This document shows positions 25,752 to 36,033 of a stretch of 64,000 nucleotides of DNA, one piece after another. The stretch covers positions 1 to 64,000 of the forward strand of contig NZ_JAAFYZ010000003.1 in assembly GCF_018274385.1 (NCBI RefSeq), given 5' to 3'. The position numbers and the translations under genes were made by a program. How positions within the stretch are numbered: the stretch's first letter is position 1; every line of letters starts with the position of its first letter. The notes under the pieces were generated by a model. That model was not told the origin of the DNA and ran no database searches. It saw only the letters and a program-made list of their open reading frames with translations. Origin of the DNA: Catenulispora pinistramenti. Lineage in GTDB: Bacteria > Actinomycetota > Actinomycetes > Streptomycetales > Catenulisporaceae.

Positions 25752-28439
25752 CTATCGGGAGTCGAATCGCAGGACGGACCCGAGCCGTCGGCGCCGCGCC
25801 AGACCGCTGTCGATCAGCGCGGCCAGCAGGACCAGCGCTACGACCCCGCTGCCCAGCGCCACGGTGGTGGCGAAGTCCACGCGGATCACCGGCTCGGCCG
25901 CGCCGCCGGTCACCGCCCGCAGCTCCAGCGCCGAGCCCAGCAACCGGGGAATCAGGACCCCGAGACCAGCCCCGGCCAACGCGGCCAGGAACGCCGGCGG
26001 CAGCAGCTGCACGATCAGCATGGACGTGGCCGACCGGCTGCGCAGGCCCATCGTCCGCAGGAACGAGACCGTCTCGCCGCGTGAGCGGGCCCCGGCCAGC
26101 AGTTCGAGCACCAGCGCGGCCAGCGCGAAGGCCGAGGCCAGTGCGGCACAGGCGTTCGCGACCAGGGCGAGTGAGGCAGTCAGGGTACTGGTGTCGAGGT
26201 TGTCGGTCAGGGTTCTGCGGGTCTGGATCCGGTACGTGATGTTCGCCGGCAGCGCCGCGCGGAGCTCGGATTCGCTGACGGCCGGACCATCGATCACCAG
26301 GGTGTCGGGGTCGGAGCCCGCGGCCAGCGGGACGATGAGGAAGGGACCGGCGGGGGACAGGCCGCCGAGTTCGGTGCTGACGACCCGCAGATCTGACGGG
26401 CTCAGGGCGGCGCCGGGGACGGCGCCGGCGCCGGTGAGCAGATGGGCAAGCCGCGAGGCGGGGTCGGCTTCCATCAGAGCCTTCACATCCACGGCGATCG
26501 TCTTGACAGGTGGTGAGGCGCCGCCGCCAGGGGTCCACAGCGCCTCTTCACCGATGACGTGCTGAACTCCCGCGACCGCCCCGACCTCGGCGCGTACCGC
26601 CGGGGTCAGCCCGCGTCCCTGAACGACGGCGTCGCCGCTGACCTCGTTCGCGGCATCGACGTGCGCTCCGGTGACCGTCCTGGTGACCAGGCCGCCGAAC
26701 ACCAGCCCGGCCAGCGTCAGCACCAAGACCAGCAGACCGGCGGCGCCGAGTCCCGGCCCGCGCCGGGCCTGAGCGAACGCCAGCACCGGCACCGCCGAAC
26801 GTCGGCGACGGGCCCAGCGCAACGACCCGCCGAGCACGACCGGATGGACGCGCAGCAGCACCACCGCGCCGACAGTGCCGAGCAGCACCGGAACCAGGCT
26901 GATCTGCGGGTCGATGCCCGCTGCTCGCAGACCGCTGATACCTCGGCTGCGCAGGGAGACGACGGCCGCGACCGCGAGGATTCCCACCCCGGCCTCGACA
27001 ACCAGGCGCCTGCGGCGCACCACGGCGGGATCCGCGGCCACGGACCGGAAACGACTCCTCGCCCACGTCAGCCCGGGCAGGAGGACGAGGCCCGCGACAC
27101 CGATCGCCGCGAGGAGCCAGCCCGGTCCCGGCCCACTGCTCTGCGGGCCATGGCTCCCCAGCACAAGCCACACGCGCGCCGCGATCCACCCGACGACCAG
27201 CGCCGGAACCGTCACCACGGCACCGTGCACCGCACGCACCGCCATCAGCCCTCTCACACTGGCACCCCTGACCCGATGCAGCACGAGATCACGCTCGCGC
27301 CTGCCAACCGTCAGCCGGGCCGCGCTGAACATGGTGATCAACGCGACGGTGGCCAGGCTCGCCAGCGAGAACGAGTCCACGACCCACACCTCGGCGCGCG
27401 CCGTGACGAACCGGTCCAGCGTCGGCTTCACATCGGCGGCGATCGCCAACCCGCCCCGGGCGACCGTGAACGGGCCGCACTGCTCGGGCATCCCATACGA
27501 CGCGGGGGTGCAGGGGTTGTCGAACGCGGGGTCCGTCATCCGCCCCAACTGCGCGGACAGGGCTGCCGCGCTGTCGGCGGTCATCGCGGCCGGCGCGAGC
27601 GGGAACGTGATCGTGGCGCCGACCGACCCGGCGGCGCTCGCCGTCGGCGTGATGGCGGCTATGCCGCCGGCGCTGGTCAATACGGTCGCGCGCTGAATCA
27701 GAGGACTGAAGCCGTCGCGTGCCGGACCCTGTCCGGACACGGGAGCGCGCAGCCAGGGGTGGGCGTACCAGAAGGCCGCCGTCGTCGGTGACGTGGTGTC
27801 GATCGGCTGGAAGAAGCCGACCACCCGCGCCGTGGCGGGCGTGGATCCGGGTGTGCCGGGGGACAGGGCGACAGTCTCGCCGATGGTGAGGTGCAGCACG
27901 TCCCGCGTCGCCGTCGACGCCGCAATCGGCACCACCCCGCTCGGCCCGGGCGAATCGACCGGCGGCGCCGTTCCGGCAACGTACCGCAAGCCTCCCGGCA
28001 CCTGATCCGCGTACTCGACGCGCACCTCAGGCGCGACGCCACCCACGGTGGCCAACCCCGGTGCGGCCGCCGGCATGAACGGCGTGGCGATATCGATCGA
28101 CGGCACACCCAGCATCGGCCGTGCCCACCCGGGCAAAGGCGCCAGCAACTGACTGGCGAAGCCACCGAACGCGTGCGCTGGCGTCCCCGCCGCACTGGCA
28201 TCGATACCGAGCGTGTCCACCGTGACAGACACCCCGAGTCCCTGCTCAGCAGCGGACGCGACGCTTCGTCGCAGAGCCCGGTCATCCAACCGCGCCACCA
28301 AAGCCGGCCCCGCGCTCACCATCAGAGTGCTGACCCCTACGAGCACCGCCATACACGCCAGCAACGCTCCGTCGGCCCGCAACTCGCGCAAGGCGGTGCG
28401 GACCCGAACCCCCCGAAGTCCCCGAACCCCCGCGCTCAT
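25752..28439 (-). CDS. FtsX-type ABC transporter permease (895 aa)
   Basis: A large permease with an N-terminal membrane helix (GALLACMAVLVGVSTLMVS), a long extracytoplasmic domain, and several clusters of membrane helices. The C-terminal FtsX domain (about 770-895) has LRTMGLRSRSATSMLIVQLL. Its ATG overlaps the stop of the 1135-residue permease gene by 4 nt (ATGA), so the two are coupled and probably heterodimerise. Exporter-like function (lipid, peptide or lipoprotein release) is inferred from the family. Confidence 0.85.
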   Translation of the reverse strand: MSAGVRGLRGVRVRTALRELRADGALLACMAVLVGVSTLMVSAGPALVARLDDRALRRSVASAAEQGLGVSVTVDTLGIDASAAGTPAHAFGGFASQLLAPLPGWARPMLGVPSIDIATPFMPAAAPGLATVGGVAPEVRVEYADQVPGGLRYVAGTAPPVDSPGPSGVVPIAASTATRDVLHLTIGETVALSPGTPGSTPATARVVGFFQPIDTTSPTTAAFWYAHPWLRAPVSGQGPARDGFSPLIQRATVLTSAGGIAAITPTASAAGSVGATITFPLAPAAMTADSAAALSAQLGRMTDPAFDNPCTPASYGMPEQCGPFTVARGGLAIAADVKPTLDRFVTARAEVWVVDSFSLASLATVALITMFSAARLTVGRRERDLVLHRVRGASVRGLMAVRAVHGAVVTVPALVVGWIAARVWLVLGSHGPQSSGPGPGWLLAAIGVAGLVLLPGLTWARSRFRSVAADPAVVRRRRLVVEAGVGILAVAAVVSLRSRGISGLRAAGIDPQISLVPVLLGTVGAVVLLRVHPVVLGGSLRWARRRRSAVPVLAFAQARRGPGLGAAGLLVLVLTLAGLVFGGLVTRTVTGAHVDAANEVSGDAVVQGRGLTPAVRAEVGAVAGVQHVIGEEALWTPGGGASPPVKTIAVDVKALMEADPASRLAHLLTGAGAVPGAALSPSDLRVVSTELGGLSPAGPFLIVPLAAGSDPDTLVIDGPAVSESELRAALPANITYRIQTRRTLTDNLDTSTLTASLALVANACAALASAFALAALVLELLAGARSRGETVSFLRTMGLRSRSATSMLIVQLLPPAFLAALAGAGLGVLIPRLLGSALELRAVTGGAAEPVIRVDFATTVALGSGVVALVLLAALIDSGLARRRRLGSVLRFDSR

Positions 28440-31400
28440 AGCTCGTCTCCCGCGCGGAGCACCCTGGCCACATCGAGTGCGGCCGCCGCCCGCGCGATCA
28501 GCGCCAGCGCGGCGACAACAGCCACGACCGTGCCCAAGCCGAGTCCCGCGGTACGCAGCCAGGGAATCAGCACCGCCATCTCCGGCAGCGCCGCCGACCC
28601 GTCAGGCGAGGTGGCCAGCAGCGGTTCGGTGAGCGCGGCGACCCCCGCGCCGATGACGCTCCCGCTCACCAGCGCCAGGACGGCCACCAGCCCCTGCTCG
28701 ATCAGCAGCGCCGAGGCGAGTTCCCGGGGGCGCGCGCCGAACGCCCGAAGCGCGGCCAGGCCCCGCGAGCGTTCCCGGACCGAGCTGACCGTGTCCATCG
28801 CGAAGCCGAGCAACGCGAACAGCGGTGCCAGGACGACGCAGGCCGCGAACAGCCCCGACGATCCGGCGCGCACGACGTCGTAGCGTCCGGCTGCCACCGC
28901 GCCGCGCAGCATCGGCGTCCCGAGCTCCGGATGCGCGGCGAAAGCTTCGCTGACTTCTGATTCGTTGCCCGGCGCGGCCTTGAGCAGCCACGTCGCGTCG
29001 GTCGGCGGGGCCAGGCCGAGCGTGGGCAGCTGATCGGCGAGGGTGGCGAGGTCAAGGATCACGGCCGGTCCAGCGCTCTGTCCGGGCACGGCGGTGACGA
29101 CCCCGGTGATGCGCAGCGTGAGCTGAGGCGGCGGGGCATCCGCACCGGCCAGGGCGGACGGCGGCGGCGAATCGTCGGTGTCGAGCGTGACCGTGTCGCC
29201 GACATGCGTCCCGGTCCCCTTCAGCAGATCCTGGTTGACGACGGCGGGCAGGGCCGGAGCCAACCCGTCGGCGAGCGGAACCGGGAGCGTGGCGCTGACC
29301 GTGAACGGCCCACGCCGATCCGCGCCGACGTCGTTGTCTCCCGGCGTCAGGAAGGCCAGCGTGGTCAGCGCGTTGCCTGGCGCGCGACCGCGACACAGAA
29401 CGCCGCCGGACTCCTGGCCCGGGGCAGGCTGGTGAACCGGCAGCGTGCAGGCGACCGTGTCGGATCCCGCACCCGGTACGCCCGGCTGCATGCCGTCGAC
29501 CAGCCACGTGGCGCCGTCAGCGGGCATCACGCCGGGACCGGTCGGCACGCCGTGAGCATCGACCCCGGTGATGCTGCGAACGTCGATGCGCACCAGGTGC
29601 GTGATCGGTGACTCGGGCGTCAGAGCACTGATGGACGTGACCCGGAGCGGATACGACAGCGGTCCGGCGTCCGTGAGATCGAACACGGCTTCCCCGGTGG
29701 TCAACGGCACCGCGCGGGTCGTAGTGAGCCCGTCGGCGTCCACGACACCGAGTTCGAGTTCTGACCCCACCGGGAGCGCGCCGTCGGAAACGGCGGTCGT
29801 CATCGCCACCGTGAGCCGCACCGGCCGACCGGGCAGCGGCAGTCCGCCGAGCGGCGTGCCGCCGAGCCGGGCCAACGCGCCGCGCGCCGCCGCCGAGGCG
29901 GTGCCGGGACCGAACGCCAACACGGCGCCGGCGGTGCGCGGGTCCACGCCGATCAACGTGGTCGCGGTGTGGGTGCCGTCGGCGGTGGTCGCCGGTGTGG
30001 ACCACAGCGGCGTCTCGGCAGTGACTCCGGGTACTGATGTATAGGCGGCATGCCGAGCCGAAGGCGGCAGCGCGGAACTGTCGACCCGCACATCGGCGCC
30101 GATCCCGAACGCCGCCTGGTCGTCGACGTTGCGCGTCCGCATGGCGGTGGCGGTCAGCGCGAGGGAACCCACCGAGATCGCCATCACCATGAGCAGCAAC
30201 GCCCCGGTCAGCCGGGAGGTACGCCGACTGACCTGCCAGATCCCGAAGGCGCCGGTCAACCCACGTCGCCGCCGCGCACACCGGTCCAGGGGCCGCGCCA
30301 GTAGCGGAAGCAGGCGCGGCACCAGGATCGCCAGGGCCCCGGTCACCACGGCCGGGACCAGGATCAGCACCGGATCGAGGGAGAGCGGCGTATCGACCGT
30401 CTGAGTGCTGATTCGGTCGGCCAGCGGTGACCGGTAGTGGTCGAGTTGCACCAACCCCCAGGCCGCGACCCCGGCCAGCATCAGGTCCGTCCCGGCCCGC
30501 TGGAACCGGGCGGCCCGGGCACTCCGGCGACGTATCGCGGCGCCGGGAAAACGCTCGACCGCGTCCGGCCAGGTGGCGGCGACGGCGAGACCGGCGTGCG
30601 CGATGCCGACCGCGGTCGCTATCGCCACGGTCAGCAGTCCGGTCGCCGGGAAGGTCAGATCCCTGACATGAGCTACGTCGCCCAGCAGCCGAGCCGCAGC
30701 GGGAGCGACCAGGGGAACGGCCACGACCAGCACCACGCCGACGCCGAGCCCCTCCGAGCCGGCCGCGCCCAGAACGCCTATGGGCCCGGCGCCCCGGCTC
30801 CGAGCCAGCACCACATCCGCCCGCCGCCGCGCCGCCACCGTCCGCGCCGCCCGCACCATCGCCGTCCCGGCCAGCAGGACCAGGACCCCGATCGGCACCG
30901 CGAGCCCGGCCTCCCCGACGAGCGCCGCGCGCCGCGCCACCGTCCGCTGCGCCGGGAGCGCCGAGGAGACGATGATCGCCGGACTGATCGGCGCGGCACC
31001 GGGCGCCGCCCGGGCGTCCTGGCTGATGATCGCGGCGTCCGCGCGATCCACGAGCCCTGACAACCGGGCTGCCGACAGTCCGTCCAGTCGCGGATCGACG
31101 ATCCAGGTCGAGCTTCCGGCCAGCCCGAGCGCGTCAGTCCCGCTGAGCGCATCCGGCGCCACGACCAGTACCTGAGCGGGACGCGCGGCGGTGTGCGGCA
31201 GCGCGGCCGGCGGCAACGCCTGCCACAGGGCACTGTCATCAGCCCGATAGACGCCGACGACCGTAGCCGAACGCGTAGTGGCCGGATCCGCGAGCTGACC
31301 GATACCGCCGAGGCTGAGGACGCTGCCCGGCCCGAGGCGAAAGGAACCCGCCAATGTGTCCGGCACAGCGACTTCGAGCGGCGGCGCGGTACCAGTACCC

Positions 31401-31843
31401 GCCGAAACCACCTGCGCGACCGGCCACCTACCGGCGGTCAGCGTCGCATGACCGGCGATATCGGGACCGGTGACAGCCACGGCCTCATCGCTGAACGGCT
31501 CCGCCGCACCCCCGGCCACCTCAAGCGACCGCGAGGCGTCGACCCGATACACCGCCCCGGGCACATCCGCCAGAAACCGCCGCGCCGCGCTCTGTACCGC
31601 CGCGTCCTCGTTCCCCGTACCGGCAGCCTCAGCAGCCTGATACGTCCCCAAGTACCGCAGCACCCGGTCGGCGGCCGAAGCCCCGCGCACCACCACCGGC
31701 GCCTCAGAACGGGCCAGTCCCGCGACGAAACACCCGAGCGTCCCGAAGACCACCGCGGCCGCCGCCGCGACCACCATCGCGGGCAGCCCCGTACGCCACC
31801 GATGACCGGCGCGCCTGAACCCCCGCCGAACGCGCCGTCTCAC
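28436..31843 (-). CDS. FtsX-type ABC transporter permease (1135 aa)
   Basis: The first gene of the exporter operon. It has an N-terminal Arg-rich cytoplasmic end and helix (PAMVVAAAAAVVFGTLGCFV), then a large extracytoplasmic domain. Two membrane blocks follow, ending with a C-terminal FtsX domain (about 1010-1135; GFAMDTVSSVRERSRGLAAL, FGARPRELASALLIEQGLVA). The permease pair plus single ATPase matches actinobacterial MacB-like transporters of unknown substrate. No accessory membrane-fusion protein is adjacent. Confidence 0.85.
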   Translation of the reverse strand: MRRRVRRGFRRAGHRWRTGLPAMVVAAAAAVVFGTLGCFVAGLARSEAPVVVRGASAADRVLRYLGTYQAAEAAGTGNEDAAVQSAARRFLADVPGAVYRVDASRSLEVAGGAAEPFSDEAVAVTGPDIAGHATLTAGRWPVAQVVSAGTGTAPPLEVAVPDTLAGSFRLGPGSVLSLGGIGQLADPATTRSATVVGVYRADDSALWQALPPAALPHTAARPAQVLVVAPDALSGTDALGLAGSSTWIVDPRLDGLSAARLSGLVDRADAAIISQDARAAPGAAPISPAIIVSSALPAQRTVARRAALVGEAGLAVPIGVLVLLAGTAMVRAARTVAARRRADVVLARSRGAGPIGVLGAAGSEGLGVGVVLVVAVPLVAPAAARLLGDVAHVRDLTFPATGLLTVAIATAVGIAHAGLAVAATWPDAVERFPGAAIRRRSARAARFQRAGTDLMLAGVAAWGLVQLDHYRSPLADRISTQTVDTPLSLDPVLILVPAVVTGALAILVPRLLPLLARPLDRCARRRRGLTGAFGIWQVSRRTSRLTGALLLMVMAISVGSLALTATAMRTRNVDDQAAFGIGADVRVDSSALPPSARHAAYTSVPGVTAETPLWSTPATTADGTHTATTLIGVDPRTAGAVLAFGPGTASAAARGALARLGGTPLGGLPLPGRPVRLTVAMTTAVSDGALPVGSELELGVVDADGLTTTRAVPLTTGEAVFDLTDAGPLSYPLRVTSISALTPESPITHLVRIDVRSITGVDAHGVPTGPGVMPADGATWLVDGMQPGVPGAGSDTVACTLPVHQPAPGQESGGVLCRGRAPGNALTTLAFLTPGDNDVGADRRGPFTVSATLPVPLADGLAPALPAVVNQDLLKGTGTHVGDTVTLDTDDSPPPSALAGADAPPPQLTLRITGVVTAVPGQSAGPAVILDLATLADQLPTLGLAPPTDATWLLKAAPGNESEVSEAFAAHPELGTPMLRGAVAAGRYDVVRAGSSGLFAACVVLAPLFALLGFAMDTVSSVRERSRGLAALRAFGARPRELASALLIEQGLVAVLALVSGSVIGAGVAALTEPLLATSPDGSAALPEMAVLIPWLRTAGLGLGTVVAVVAALALIARAAAALDVARVLRAGDEL

Positions 31844-31948
31844 CCCACGGGTCCTTCCCGGCCGCTGTGCTCGGTGTGCCCGTACAGCGGCGAGAGTACC
31901 GAGAATCGACGCCGGGTTGCAATAACCAGACAGCCAGCCGCAATTTCC

Positions 31949-32719
31949 CTACGTGTCCGGCCCCGCCCACTTCGTCCGCCGCTGAGCCCACTCAAGCCGC
32001 GGCCACATCAGGTAGAGCCCGGCGACCGCGAGCGGCACGACGAAGCTCGCCGCCACCTCCGTGTCGTACGCGTGCGAGAGGCTCAGCGCCGCGGTCACGG
32101 CCACCGACAGAGCGGCCAGAAGATACGCGGCAGCCATCCGCTCAGGATGCACCCTGAAGTAGGTGAAGTAGAGGGCTGAGACGGACTCGAACAGCACGGT
32201 GAACACCAGCAGCGCCAAGAACCCGCCGCCGTCGTTGCTGCCACGCCGGGCCGGGTTGGCGTAGGTGGAGACGTCCCCGTCGCCGACAGTACGAACCGTG
32301 ACGCAATGGCCCCGCCACAAGGTGACGACGGTGGCCGCCCCGAAATCGGGCTCGCCATCCGTGTCGTCTATATCGGCGACGACCAGTGCGCCGCTCGATA
32401 GTCGGAGCGTGAGGTTCCACACCGGGTCTTTGCCTCCGGACAGCGAGGCAGACTTCAGCGTCGCCGCCACCTCCGCCTTGCAGTCCGCCGAAGCGGAAGG
32501 CGGCACGGAAGGTGGCGCGGCTGAGGCGCACATCGGCGCGGCATCGAAGCGCACCGATTCGGCATGGGCCCTGGCATCGGCCAGCGCGAGCAGCACTGAC
32601 CCTACGGCGGCCAGCAGGGCGAGGAACCCGAAGACGCAGCCCGCGCCGTGCGCGAACTTCCGCGTCATCGGCTGCCGGGGGCGCGATGCACGGCCTGACG
32701 ACACCTGAGACAGCGACAT
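31949..32719 (-). CDS. Predicted four-helix membrane protein of unknown function
   Basis: The 256-residue protein (ATG 32719, MSLSQV; an upstream in-frame start at 32767 is possible) has one helix near residues 27-48. An outward loop of about 120 residues follows with Cys in PMCASAA, DCKAEV and GHCVTV. Three further helices (about 165-240) end in a short basic tail. The loop-between-helices plan resembles DUF3592-like proteins, but the match is weak. It is downstream of an MDR gene in the same direction. Confidence 0.65.
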   Translation of the reverse strand: MSLSQVSSGRASRPRQPMTRKFAHGAGCVFGFLALLAAVGSVLLALADARAHAESVRFDAAPMCASAAPPSVPPSASADCKAEVAATLKSASLSGGKDPVWNLTLRLSSGALVVADIDDTDGEPDFGAATVVTLWRGHCVTVRTVGDGDVSTYANPARRGSNDGGGFLALLVFTVLFESVSALYFTYFRVHPERMAAAYLLAALSVAVTAALSLSHAYDTEVAASFVVPLAVAGLYLMWPRLEWAQRRTKWAGPDT

Positions 32720-32804
32720 TCGGTTTCCCCTCCCGAAGCCACTGATCGTACGCGGCGGCGCGGTCATGTACGTTCTCGCCTACGGGGAACCCTGCCGCCG
32801 GCTC

Positions 32805-33689
32805 TCAGACGGCGATGACCCGGCGTCCTCGCGTGTGACCGGCCTGGCTGTCGACGTGTGCGGCGGCGGTCTCGGCGAGCGGATAGGTCTTCTCGACCGG
32901 GATGCGGAGCCTTCCGCGGGCGATGAGGCCGACGGCCTCGGCGAGTGCGTCCGGCAGGCTCCCCGCCACGCCGGAGAACCGGACGCCGAATTCCGGCGCC
33001 CCGAGATCGGCGATCGAGATCACCTTCCGCGGATCCCCGGTCAGCTCCACGAGTTCGCGCACCACGCCCGAGCCGGCCAGGTCGAGCGCCGCGTCGACGG
33101 GGCCGAACCGCCGTACCCGCTCGACCCAGCCCTCGCCGTAGGTGGTGGCCAGGGCGCCGAGGCTGCGTACGTAGTCCTGGTTCGCGGCGCCGGCCGTGCC
33201 GATCACCTTGATGCCACGGTCGCGGGCGACCTGGAGCACCGCCGATCCGGCCCCGCCGGAGGCGCCGCTGACCAGCAACGTCTGGCCGGGCCGCACCCCG
33301 ACCTCGTGCAGGACGCGCAACGCCGTCTCGACCACGGACGGATATCCGGCCGCCTCCTCGAACGCCAGGCCCTCGGGCATGCGGGCCCACACCGAGAGCA
33401 CGGCGTACTCGGCGAAAGTACTCGAGCCCTCGCCGAACACCCGGTCCCCGACTTCGAACCCTGTGACGCCCGCGCCGATCTCGTCCACCACCCCGGCGCC
33501 CTCGATCCCGATCCCGGCCGGCAACTCGATCGGACGCGCCTGCTGGAACTGGCCCTCCCGGAGCCGCCAGTCGTGGGCGTTCACCGCCGCGGCGCGCACC
33601 GCTATTCGTATCTGGCCCGGGCCCGCGTGGGGCTCGTCGGCGTCGGTGAGCCGCAGGACATCCGGACCGCCGAACTCGGCGAAGATCAC
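32805..33689 (-). CDS. NADP-dependent MDR-family oxidoreductase
   Basis: The 294-residue zinc-less MDR protein has the GroES-like start IFAEFGGPDVLRLTDADEP, GIEGAGVVDEIGAGV, the Rossmann motif VSGASGGAGSAVLQVA and a YGEGWVERVRRFGPVDAALD segment. The annotated GTG start lacks a clear spaced ribosome site. The preceding codons (LRIVGTKK) would also fit the family, so a non-standard upstream start is possible. The substrate is unknown; quinones or enals are typical. Confidence 0.85.
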   Translation of the reverse strand: MIFAEFGGPDVLRLTDADEPHAGPGQIRIAVRAAAVNAHDWRLREGQFQQARPIELPAGIGIEGAGVVDEIGAGVTGFEVGDRVFGEGSSTFAEYAVLSVWARMPEGLAFEEAAGYPSVVETALRVLHEVGVRPGQTLLVSGASGGAGSAVLQVARDRGIKVIGTAGAANQDYVRSLGALATTYGEGWVERVRRFGPVDAALDLAGSGVVRELVELTGDPRKVISIADLGAPEFGVRFSGVAGSLPDALAEAVGLIARGRLRIPVEKTYPLAETAAAHVDSQAGHTRGRRVIAV

Positions 33690-33827
33690 CTTCTTCGTGC
33701 CGACGATCCGCAGGCCGCGTCGGACGAGGTGTTCCGGATGATCGACGCGGCCTGGGAGGCCGCGCTGAGTTCGTCCGAAGACGGTGAAGAAGGCTCCTGA
33801 TTCGGCTTTCCTACTGGATCGGGCGCG

Positions 33828-34445
33828 TCAGATCGCCAACAACCGGCGCAGCTTCGGAACCGTGATCTGCTCATCGACGCCGTGCAGCGTGGCCATCCCC
33901 ATGGCGGCGGCCGGCGGCAGATTCTGCTCCGAATCGTCGACGAAGACGCAGTCCTCGGGCGCCACCTTCAACAGCTCACAGGTCAGCTCGAAGATCCGCG
34001 GATCCGGCTTCCGCATCGCATAGCGATCGGAGAACACGACGACATCGAACTTCCCCGGCAAGTCATACAGCGCATAGGGATCGTAAGGCGCGCGTCCCAA
34101 CGAGTTGGTCAGCACCGCGGTCTGCACGCCGGCGGCGCGCGCATCGGTGACAAGCCGCAGCATCTCGTAGGCCGGATCCATCTCCAACAAAAGCCGGCCC
34201 ATCAGATCCTCCGGCCGCACCCCGATCAGCGCCGCCATCCCGACATTCCACTCCGCCTGATCGATCTCCCCGATCTCCAGCTGCTGATACAACTGCCGGC
34301 CTTCCGGCGACCCCCACCCTTCGCTTAAGAACGTCATCGGCCGCAATCCCTCGCGCTGCTCAAAACGTGCATATACCTCCACCAGGCTGTCGGTCAGCAC
34401 GCCGGCGAAATCCGTGATCAAGGCCTGATAGCGGGGTGACGTCAT
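33828..34445 (-). CDS. HAD-superfamily hydrolase (epoxide hydrolase N-domain-like)
   Basis: The 205-residue HAD subfamily IA protein has motif I ALITDFAGVLTDS (nucleophile Asp present, but the +2 Asp replaced by Ala), motif II AVLTNSLGRA, motif III Lys in AMRKPDPRIFEL and motif IV CVFVDDSEQNLPPA. The DFxGVLT form matches the N-terminal phosphatase domain of soluble epoxide hydrolases and related bacterial proteins. Phosphatase activity is possible but the acid/base Asp is missing. Confidence 0.85.
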   Translation of the reverse strand: MTSPRYQALITDFAGVLTDSLVEVYARFEQREGLRPMTFLSEGWGSPEGRQLYQQLEIGEIDQAEWNVGMAALIGVRPEDLMGRLLLEMDPAYEMLRLVTDARAAGVQTAVLTNSLGRAPYDPYALYDLPGKFDVVVFSDRYAMRKPDPRIFELTCELLKVAPEDCVFVDDSEQNLPPAAAMGMATLHGVDEQITVPKLRRLLAI

Positions 34446-34811
34446 GGGATGAGATTAGCGATGTGGTGGCGATGGCCGCACTTGGCATGGAATGGTGTGA
34501 TCCAGAAGCACCGCATTCTGTGGGCCGACAAGTGGAATTGGTGACAGGCCCCTGAGGGGTCTCGGATGTACTCCCCGACGGCGGACATCGCTGCTCGCGT
34601 CCTGGTGGGGCGGAGGCGTTCACGCTTCAGTTGGACGAACGGACCGACCAGCTCGCGCAGCAGCCGGAGATTGTCTGAGCCGGGCCTGTACGACAGCAGG
34701 CCCCCCGCACGGCGCGAAGGCCGTGTCCGGATCGCGAAGGCCGGGACCAGATCGCGACGGCTGCGCGATTCGACCTTCGCGGAGATAGCCCCGCGACTAG
34801 CATCTCCAAGT
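34446..34811. other. Intergenic region without recognised gene
   Basis: 366 bp between the divergent HAD and PucR-type genes. No conserved protein, strong hairpin or repeat was recognised. It should hold both promoters. Confidence 0.5.
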
Positions 34812-36017
34812 ATGGCGGCAGCTCATTCGCCGGAGGTCGAGGCTGAGGCCCGGGCCCTCGTGGCGCGGTTCGCGGAACGGCTCGACGAGCTGGCCGATCT
34901 CACGGCCGCGCACATCCTGGCCGAGTCGGCCGTATTGCGTTCCCTGGTGGCCGAGCCCGAACTGCGGGTCACCTGTGCCCAGAACATCAACCAGCTCCTG
35001 ACCGTGCTCGGCGGCCGGCCCCCGGCCGGCTCGGCACCGGCCGACACCGGGCGGGCCGGCGTACGCGACGGCGTCCCGATGTCGGCGCTGTTCGACGCCT
35101 ACCAGATCGGGGCGACCTTCCTGTGGGAGGAACTCGCCGAAGCCGGAGCCCGCGACGGGTGGTCGGCGGCCGCGGTGATCCTGCTCGCGACCAAGTCCTG
35201 GCGGCACCTTCACGACTTCACCACCGCCATGTCCGAGAGCTACCGTGTCGAGCTGGAAGCGCGGGTCCGCAAGCAGGTGCGCAGGCGCTCGGCGTTGGTG
35301 CAGGCGCTGCTGGAAGGGAACCTGGCCGACCCCGAACTGTGGGAAGCCGCAGACCTCTTACGGCTCCCGCACCGAGGCCCGTATGTGGTGATCGCCGCGC
35401 GAGTGGCCGCGATCGCGGAGTCGGCACTGCCGAGCATCGAGCAGACACTCGACGCCCTGGGCATCGGTTCCGCCTGGCAGCTCACGCACGACCTGGAAGT
35501 CGGTGTGGCCAGCCTGCCGCGCCCCGGCGACCAGTTCGACCGGCTGATCGAGAAGCTCGACGCGGACGGCGCGAGCCGGGTCGGTGTCAGCCCCCTGTAT
35601 GAGGACCTGGCAGCCACCTCGCAGGCCGTACGGCTGGCGCAGATCGCCCTGCGCGGCGCCGCAGACCAAGGCCGGGTCGTGGTTTTCGGGCGGGACCCGC
35701 TATCGGTGGCAGCGGCCAGCGCCCCGGACGTGATGAGGCGGCTGGCCCGCGCGATCCTGGCCGGACTCGACACCATGCCGGGCGAGGACCGGGTCCTGCT
35801 GCTGGACACGTTCGGCGCGTGGCTGGACTGCTCCGGCTCGGCCGAGGAGACGGCACGGCGCCTCCACGTCCACCCGAACACGGTGCGCTACCGCCTTCGG
35901 CGCCTGGAGGAGCGAACCGGGCGCTCATTGTCGGACCCCCGGCAAGTGGCGGAGTTGAGCCTCGCTTTCGAGGTCGTGCGGGGGCGGGAGCCGAGGTCGA
36001 CAGTTGTCGAGACATAG
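34812..36017 (+). CDS. PucR/CdaR-type transcriptional regulator
   Basis: The 401-residue protein has an N-terminal RsbRD-like helical domain (about 10-150; MSALFDAYQIGATFLWEELAE), a degenerate GGDEF-like middle domain (about 170-310) and a C-terminal PucR HTH (HVHPNTVRYRLRRLEERTG). ATG 34812 is chosen because the upstream frame is low-complexity Arg/Ser. It lies head-on against the Dpp-type importer operon (16-bp gap between stops). Such regulators often control uptake and catabolism of nitrogen compounds. Confidence 0.85.
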   Translation: MAAAHSPEVEAEARALVARFAERLDELADLTAAHILAESAVLRSLVAEPELRVTCAQNINQLLTVLGGRPPAGSAPADTGRAGVRDGVPMSALFDAYQIGATFLWEELAEAGARDGWSAAAVILLATKSWRHLHDFTTAMSESYRVELEARVRKQVRRRSALVQALLEGNLADPELWEAADLLRLPHRGPYVVIAARVAAIAESALPSIEQTLDALGIGSAWQLTHDLEVGVASLPRPGDQFDRLIEKLDADGASRVGVSPLYEDLAATSQAVRLAQIALRGAADQGRVVVFGRDPLSVAAASAPDVMRRLARAILAGLDTMPGEDRVLLLDTFGAWLDCSGSAEETARRLHVHPNTVRYRLRRLEERTGRSLSDPRQVAELSLAFEVVRGREPRSTVVET

Positions 36018-36033
36018 CGGGTAGCGGCGCGGA

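Noticed and set aside
23906-26239. 777-codon plus-strand frame over the MDR and ABC ATPase genes
   Set aside because: It spans two well-supported genes of opposite direction and shows no conserved motif.
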